Origin: Halorubrum saccharovorum DSM 1137
Lineage (GTDB): Archaea > Halobacteriota > Halobacteria > Halobacteriales > Haloferacaceae
Assembly (NCBI RefSeq): GCF_000337915.1
Contig: NZ_AOJE01000070.1
Location: forward strand, 298,338-345,723
Reading direction: 5' to 3'
Length of the DNA: 47,386 nucleotides
Positions 42,506 through 47,386 of this stretch are shown in pieces (the stretch's first letter is position 1; each line of letters starts with the position of its first letter). The position numbers were made by a program, and so were the translations under genes. The notes below the pieces were generated by a model. That model did no database searches, had not been told where the DNA came from, and saw only the letters and a list, made by a program, of their open reading frames with translations.

Positions 42506-43726
42506 ATGACGTCTAACACGGATAACCCTGACAGGTCTGCAAACTCGGACGAAACAACGACGACCGGGCGCCGCTCCGTGCTCGCAGCGGGTGCCACGGT
42601 CGTCGCCGGGACGACGCTCTCCGGCTGTCTCGGCGGTGACGGCGGCGACGGAAGCGACGGGAGCGACGGCAGTGACGGGAGCGACGGCAGTGACGGGAGC
42701 GACGGCAGTGACGGGAGCGACGGCAGTGACGGGAGCGACGGCGGCGACTCGGGATCGACGACGAACATCGCGATCGTCTCCAGCCCGGCCGGCTTCGACG
42801 ACAGCGCGTTCAACGACCTCGCGGTCGAAGGTCTCGAAACGGCAGCGGAGGAGTACAACATCGAGATCAACCAGGTCGAGGAAACCGAGCAGTCGAACTA
42901 CCAGTCCACGCAGGCGAACCTCGCCGAGAGCGGTGACTACGACCTCATCGTGTTGGTCTCGTACAACCACACCGAGGCACTCACGCAGAACGCCGTCGAC
43001 TATCCGGACCAGAACTGGATGCTCATCAACGCCCACGTCGACGAGCCGAACGTGGCCGGGTACACGTGGGCCAACCACGAGATGTCCTACCTCGCGGGCG
43101 TCCTCGGCGGGACGATGACGACCGAAGAGCTCTCCCACGAAGGGAACTCGAACGATCCGAGCAACGCTCACATCGGCTTCGTCGGGGGCGTCGACGGGTC
43201 GCTCATCAACGCGTTCGAGGAGTCCTACATCGCCGGTGCGGAGTGGGTCAACTCCGATGTCGATGTCGACGTCGGGTACATCGGGAACTACAGCGACACG
43301 GACACCGCGTCCAGTATCGCCTCCTCGCAGTACGACAACGGCGCGGACATCGTCTACCACGCTGCAGCGGCGGCCGGACAGGGAGTCTTCGCGGCTGCCC
43401 AGGAGAACGACCGGTTCGCGATCGGCGTCGACGCGGACCAGTCCGTGACTCTGGAGGAGTTCCAGGACGTCATCATCGGCTCCGCGGTCAAGTACATCAA
43501 CGCGGGGACGCAGGAAGTCGCCGGCGCGGTCGCCGAGGGCAACTTCGAGAGCGTGACGGGTGCAAACACGCTCGGCCTCGAAGAGGAGGGCGTCGACGTC
43601 GTGATCGGCCAGGCGTTCGAAGGGAGCCTCCCGGACGTCGTCTCGCAGAACATTCAGGAAGCGAAAGACGGCATCACGAGCGGCGATATCGAGGTTCCGT
43701 GTTCCGCCTCCGGCTGTAGCAACTAA
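42506..43726 (+). CDS. BMP-family ABC transporter substrate-binding lipoprotein
   Basis: 406 residues. The Tat lipoprotein signal 'TGRRSVLAAGATVVAGTTLS' is followed by GC, the lipobox Cys. A Gly-Ser-Asp linker encoded by an 18-bp tandem repeat leads to the mature domain. 'GFDDSAFNDLAVEGLETAAE' and 'DLIVLVSYNHTEAL' match the basic membrane protein (BMP/PnrA) family, which mostly binds purine nucleosides in bacteria; 'HIGFVGGVDGSLINAFEESY' and 'GVDADQSVTLEEF' are further conserved blocks. It captures substrate outside and hands it to the permeases downstream. The substrate could be a nucleoside or, given the neighbours, a sugar. First gene of the operon. Confidence 0.92.
   Translation: MTSNTDNPDRSANSDETTTTGRRSVLAAGATVVAGTTLSGCLGGDGGDGSDGSDGSDGSDGSDGSDGSDGSDGSDGSDGGDSGSTTNIAIVSSPAGFDDSAFNDLAVEGLETAAEEYNIEINQVEETEQSNYQSTQANLAESGDYDLIVLVSYNHTEALTQNAVDYPDQNWMLINAHVDEPNVAGYTWANHEMSYLAGVLGGTMTTEELSHEGNSNDPSNAHIGFVGGVDGSLINAFEESYIAGAEWVNSDVDVDVGYIGNYSDTDTASSIASSQYDNGADIVYHAAAAAGQGVFAAAQENDRFAIGVDADQSVTLEEFQDVIIGSAVKYINAGTQEVAGAVAEGNFESVTGANTLGLEEEGVDVVIGQAFEGSLPDVVSQNIQEAKDGITSGDIEVPCSASGCSN
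42656..42742. repeat. 18-bp coding tandem repeat (about 4.8 copies)
   Basis: The unit GACGGGAGCGACGGCAGT is repeated perfectly from 42656, 42674, 42692 and 42710, with a fifth diverged copy from 42728. It encodes the (DGSDGS)n linker between the lipid anchor and the binding domain. Length variation between strains would only change linker reach. Confidence 0.95.
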
Positions 43727-43779
43727 TTCTCTCGCAGTTTTCGGTCGGTATTTTACGATCACACCTCCTACAAAGGACA

Positions 43780-45360
43780 ATGACAACTAAAGACACACCA
43801 CCCGCCGTTCGCATGGAGGGTATCACGAAACGGTTCGGCGACGTCGTGGCGAACGACAACGTCGATTTCTCGTTGGAAGAGGGATCGATTCACGCTCTCC
43901 TCGGTGAGAACGGGTCCGGAAAGACGACGCTGATGAGCGTCCTCTATGGACTCTACGAGAAAAACGCCGGCACCATCTCCGTCAACGGCGAGACGCGAAC
44001 GTTCGACTCGCCTCGGGACGCGATGGACGCGGGCATCGGGATGATCCACCAGCATTTCCAGTTGGTGGACACCATGACGGTGCTCCAGAATATCATTCTC
44101 GGCCACGAGCCGACCAGTAGCGGCCTCGTCGACAAAGATTCCGCTCGAGCCGATATCGAAGAGATCTGCTCACACTACGATTTCAACGTCGATCAGCACC
44201 TCGACACGAAGGTCCAAGACCTCGACCTCGGATCCCGACAGCGCGTTGAAATCGTGAAGAGCCTGTACCGCGGGGCTGATATTCTCATCCTCGACGAGCC
44301 GACCGCCGTCCTCACTCCGCAAGAGATCGAGGATCTGCTTGACGTGATGGAAGAGCTCGCGGACGCCGGTCACTCGCTCATATTTATCACACACAAGCTC
44401 GGAGAGGCGCTCCAGACGGCCGACGAGATCACCGTTTTGCGAGATGGTGAGGCTATTGGCACGGTCGATACCGCTGAAACTTCCGAAGAGGAGTTGGCGC
44501 GGATGATGGTCGGCCGAGAGATTCAGTTCGACCGTCCATCTCGGGATCCGTCCACCGGGGCCTCCGTGCTTGAAGCAAGCGGACTCCGCGTCCGAGATGA
44601 CCGAGATCTCGAACAGGTGAGCGGCGTCGATCTGTCCGTTCAGGAGGGTGAAATTCTCGGAATTGCAGGGGTCCAAGGGAACGGGCAGACGGAGCTCGTC
44701 GAAGCGCTGACGGGGCTACGTGACGTTGACTCCGGATCTGTTCAGTTCCACGGAAAAGACATCACGGAGACGAACAGACGCCAGCGGATCAAAGACGGAA
44801 TCGCGTACATCCCGGAAGACCGGACGACGGAGGGGCTCGTTCAGGACTATACGCTGGTTCGCAACGCCTTGTTGGGGAACCAGACCGTCGAACCGTTCGT
44901 CGAAAACGGGATGATCGACTGGGATTCTGTCGACGAGCACGCCGGAGATATCATCGAAGAGTACGACGTGCAGCCACCGGACAAAAGTACCGAAGCAAAG
45001 TCGCTGTCCGGCGGGAACCAGCAGAAGTTCATCGTCGGACGGGAGATCGAACACAACCCAGATGTGATGATCGCGTCTCACCCGACCCGAGGCGTCGATA
45101 TTGGTTCGATCGAGTTTATTCACGATCGGTTGCTGGAACTGCGTGAGTCTGGGATGGGGATCGTCGTTGTCTCCTCGAAGCTCGATGAGATCCAGAAACT
45201 CTCGGATCGGATCGCGGTAATGTACGAAGGCGAATTCATAGACACAGTCGATCCGGTGGAAACGACCGAAGAAGAGCTCGGAATGCTGATGGCTGGGCAC
45301 AACACTACCGAGGGCGATATCCCTCGTGAAAATACGCCCAGTGGAGGTGTCCAGTCGTGA
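43780..45360 (+). CDS. BMP-type ABC transporter, double ATP-binding protein
   Basis: 526 residues with two ABC domains, as in RbsA/YufO. Domain 1 (about 8-240): Walker A 'GENGSGKTTLMS', signature-like 'DLGSRQRVEIVKSLYRGA', Walker B 'ILILDEPTAVL', H-loop 'IFITHKL'. Domain 2 (about 260-505): variant Walker A 'GVQGNGQTELVEALTG', signature 'LSGGNQQKFIVGREIEHNP', with 'MIASHPTRGVDIGS' in place of the usual DEPTRG (Ser-His for Asp-Glu). Thus site 1 is probably catalytic and site 2 degenerate, the normal state in this subfamily. The stop overlaps the first permease start (GTGA). Confidence 0.94.
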   Translation: MTTKDTPPAVRMEGITKRFGDVVANDNVDFSLEEGSIHALLGENGSGKTTLMSVLYGLYEKNAGTISVNGETRTFDSPRDAMDAGIGMIHQHFQLVDTMTVLQNIILGHEPTSSGLVDKDSARADIEEICSHYDFNVDQHLDTKVQDLDLGSRQRVEIVKSLYRGADILILDEPTAVLTPQEIEDLLDVMEELADAGHSLIFITHKLGEALQTADEITVLRDGEAIGTVDTAETSEEELARMMVGREIQFDRPSRDPSTGASVLEASGLRVRDDRDLEQVSGVDLSVQEGEILGIAGVQGNGQTELVEALTGLRDVDSGSVQFHGKDITETNRRQRIKDGIAYIPEDRTTEGLVQDYTLVRNALLGNQTVEPFVENGMIDWDSVDEHAGDIIEEYDVQPPDKSTEAKSLSGGNQQKFIVGREIEHNPDVMIASHPTRGVDIGSIEFIHDRLLELRESGMGIVVVSSKLDEIQKLSDRIAVMYEGEFIDTVDPVETTEEELGMLMAGHNTTEGDIPRENTPSGGVQS

Positions 45361-46484
45361 GCGGATCGTCTGGGCGCCTCTATGACGCGATCGATCGAGC
45401 CGCCAGCCGCATGTTACGTGCGTCTGTGTTCGAGCGGCTGGCAATCGCGACGGCCTCGACGGCGCTGGCCCTCATCATTGGTGTCAGTATCGTCGCGGCG
45501 GCCGGGTACGATCCGGTACAGTTCATTACGAGCATGATCGAAGGGGCGCTCGGCGGACAGTCGGCTATCGCGCGAACACTGCGGTTCTCAACGCTGTTCA
45601 TCCTGACCGGCGTCGCGGTCGCAGTCGCGTTTCGGGCCGGAGTGTTCAACATCGGGGTTCAAGGCCAGTTCGTGGTCGGCGGCATCACGACCATCATGTC
45701 GATCATCTGGATGGCGCCGCTGTTACCCGAGGGTGTTGTCGGCGGTGTCGCACTGATCATTATCGGATCTCTCGCAGGGACACTCGCTGGCGGCGCGTAC
45801 GGAGCACTACCCGGCGCGCTGAAGGCCTACGCGGACGCGAACGTGATCATTACGACGATCATGTTGAACTTCATCGCGACCGGTGTTGTCGGCTGGTTGG
45901 TCCAGAATCCACTCCGTGGAGAGGGGAACGCGGCGCCGAACACGGAGCGGATTCCGGAGTACGTCTCCTTTCCCAATATTCTGTTCGATAGCCCCAGCTT
46001 CTCGGTAATCGGATTGGGGATTGCGCTCGCTACGGTCGTGGTCATCTACGTCGTGATGGAACGCAGCCGGTTCGGGTACGATATGGTGACCAGCGGCCAT
46101 CAGGAATCGGCGGCGACGTACTCGGGCGTCAGCGCCAAGCAGACGGTTGTCTCGACCATGGCCCTCTCGGGGATGGTAGCGGGAATCGCCGGCGCAGTAT
46201 TCGCAATTATGATTCAGGGCTACTACACAGACCCGAGTGGCATCGGAACGTATGGGTTCGACGCGATCGCCGTGAGCCTGCTCGCCGCGAACAACCCGCT
46301 CGGCATTATTCCAGCGGGGTTACTGTTCGGCGGTCTCGAGTCCGCCGGCTCTCACATCGGCATCTACACCGACGTTCCCGTACAGCTCATCGACGGCGTC
46401 ATCGGGCTCGTCATCCTCTTCGTCGCCGTACCGGAACTGTTTCGTATGGCTGCCGTGCGGACTGGCTTAGGGGGTGACCGATGA
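45357..46484 (+). CDS. BMP-type ABC transporter permease, first subunit
   Basis: 375 residues with about 8-10 membrane helices of the BPD_transp_2 family (RbsC/YufP-like). 'GVFNIGVQGQFVVGGITTIM' is the FNIGxxGQ signature, 'ANVIITTIMLNFIATGVVGW' is typical of the first permease of nucleoside BMP systems, and 'SGMVAGIAGAVFAIMIQGYY' plus 'GFDAIAVSLLAANNPLG' are the late conserved blocks. GTG start at 45357 overlaps the ATPase stop by 4 bp; the end overlaps the next permease by 4 bp (ATGA). Confidence 0.94.
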   Translation: MSGSSGRLYDAIDRAASRMLRASVFERLAIATASTALALIIGVSIVAAAGYDPVQFITSMIEGALGGQSAIARTLRFSTLFILTGVAVAVAFRAGVFNIGVQGQFVVGGITTIMSIIWMAPLLPEGVVGGVALIIIGSLAGTLAGGAYGALPGALKAYADANVIITTIMLNFIATGVVGWLVQNPLRGEGNAAPNTERIPEYVSFPNILFDSPSFSVIGLGIALATVVVIYVVMERSRFGYDMVTSGHQESAATYSGVSAKQTVVSTMALSGMVAGIAGAVFAIMIQGYYTDPSGIGTYGFDAIAVSLLAANNPLGIIPAGLLFGGLESAGSHIGIYTDVPVQLIDGVIGLVILFVAVPELFRMAAVRTGLGGDR

Positions 46485-47386
46485 TGAACGTCGCCGAATT
46501 TGCCAAGGAAAACAAAATTGGGGTTGCGGGCGTCGCAGTCCTCATCGCTGCGGCGGCGATCGCGGCAGTAGCGATGGACCTGCCGTTCTGGGAGATCGTC
46601 ACGATCGGGTTCGTCGAGCGCTCCTTCCAGGCTGCGACTCCGATCGCACTGACGGCTGTCGGCGGGCTGTACGCCGAGAAGAGCGGTGTCTTCAACATCG
46701 GTGTTGAGGGCTTCATGATCTTCGGAGCGGCGACCGCGGCCACGATGATGTGGATTATCAGCGGGGGCGATCCGGGCCAGAGCGACATCTGGCTCGCGAT
46801 CCTCGCCTCGGTGCTGGTCAGTCTCGTGCTCGCGATCCTGTTCGCGATCCTGATGATCAGGTACGAAGCGGACCAGATCGTCGCGGGATTGGCGCTGTGG
46901 TTCATCGGTCTCGGATTCGGACCGTTCATGGCGGTGCTCGTCTGGGACAGTCGAAACAGCCCGAGCCTCGAGAGCATCAACGATCTGACGATCCCCGTGC
47001 TCGCGGATATTCCCGTGCTCGGTCCGATTCTCTTCGACACCTCGCCGCTGGTGATCGCCACTGCAATCTTGATTGTCGTTGCATGGAAGTTCCTCAACGA
47101 CACGAAGTACGGATATTGGATCCAGGCGGCCGGTGAAAATCCGGAGGCACTCGACACGGCCGGTGTCAACGTCACGCGTGTTCGATACGCAGCCGTGATC
47201 TTCTCCGGCGTAATGGCCGGCCTGGGTGGCGCAGTGTTGCTCGCACAGGCGGGATCGTTCACCGGATCCGGACAGACGATGGTCGGCGGTCGCGGGTGGA
47301 TCGGTATCGTCGCCTACCTGTTCGGTAACTACAACCCGCTCGGGGCGGGCATCGCAGCGCTCGTGTTCGGCGGCTTGGACATGCTA
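46481..47386 (+). CDS. BMP-type ABC transporter permease, second subunit, 3'-truncated by window edge
   Basis: At least 302 residues are visible, open to the last base. ATG 46481 overlaps the previous stop (a second ATG follows at once). It shares the family signature 'GLYAEKSGVFNIGVEGFMIF', a second block 'EADQIVAGLALWFIGLGFGP', and the end block 'FSGVMAGLGGAVLLAQAGSF' followed by 'RGWIGIVAYLFGNYNPLGAG'. It is the YufQ-like partner that forms the channel with the first permease. Only the last one or two helices should be missing. Confidence 0.93.
   Translation, partial: MMNVAEFAKENKIGVAGVAVLIAAAAIAAVAMDLPFWEIVTIGFVERSFQAATPIALTAVGGLYAEKSGVFNIGVEGFMIFGAATAATMMWIISGGDPGQSDIWLAILASVLVSLVLAILFAILMIRYEADQIVAGLALWFIGLGFGPFMAVLVWDSRNSPSLESINDLTIPVLADIPVLGPILFDTSPLVIATAILIVVAWKFLNDTKYGYWIQAAGENPEALDTAGVNVTRVRYAAVIFSGVMAGLGGAVLLAQAGSFTGSGQTMVGGRGWIGIVAYLFGNYNPLGAGIAALVFGGLDML

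Overview
This window is a piece of a haloarchaeal chromosome, most likely from Halorubrum or a close relative. The grounds are strongly acidic high-GC proteins, Tat-type lipoprotein signals (RR plus a lipobox Cys), a PGF-CTERM surface anchor, a HalX-type regulator, and AT-rich TATA-like boxes 20-30 bp before start codons (leaderless-type promoters). It holds about 36 protein genes, one tRNA, one decayed recombinase, and several repeats and operator-like palindromes. No rRNA, CRISPR array or intact insertion sequence was seen.

Layout. 1-1.4 kb: the 3' part of a cell-surface BtuF-like binding protein with a glycosylation-rich stalk, then a broken tyrosine recombinase. 1.5-14 kb: core genes, namely a zinc-ribbon protein, an MFS transporter, a PAS sensor and a HalX regulator that both look catalytically degenerate, a methyltransferase, an IMPDH/GMP-reductase family enzyme without CBS domains, a class V aminotransferase, ThrRS, a cysteine synthase, a CoA-binding protein and a RecA/KaiC-like ATPase. 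14.2 kb: tRNA-Arg(TCG).

14.2-23.4 kb looks like an accessory block next to that tRNA. It has a creatininase-family hydrolase and then, on the minus strand, a tightly coupled three-gene operon of AddAB type: an AddB-like protein without a P-loop, a stand-alone Cas4-like nuclease, and a UvrD/AddA-type helicase with its own C-terminal PD-(D/E)XK nuclease. Both nucleases carry four Cys arranged as in iron-sulfur nucleases. Small unknown genes with palindromic promoters lie upstream. This is the best candidate for an under-described system: a split AddAB/RecBCD-like end-processing or defence machine in an archaeon.

23.4-28.2 kb: an amidohydrolase, an FAD monooxygenase, a radical SAM/SPASM protein and a universal stress protein. 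28.3-35 kb: a full phosphate-uptake operon, pstS-pstC-pstA-pstB-phoU plus an AbrB-PhoU regulator, preceded by clustered CAGTATCGAT operator sequences. 35-38.5 kb: a coiled-coil 'halo transducer'-like protein, a long intergenic region containing one arm of a perfect 24-bp inverted repeat (the other arm lies inside the next gene), a membrane protein of a haloarchaeal family with the N-terminal RYTGxNRCxPCT signature, and a second stress protein. 38.5-47.4 kb: a Tat-exported sugar isomerase/epimerase-like protein, a family 3 glycosidase, and a BMP-type ABC importer (binding lipoprotein, double ATPase, two permeases, the last running off the window), suggesting scavenging of sugars or nucleosides.
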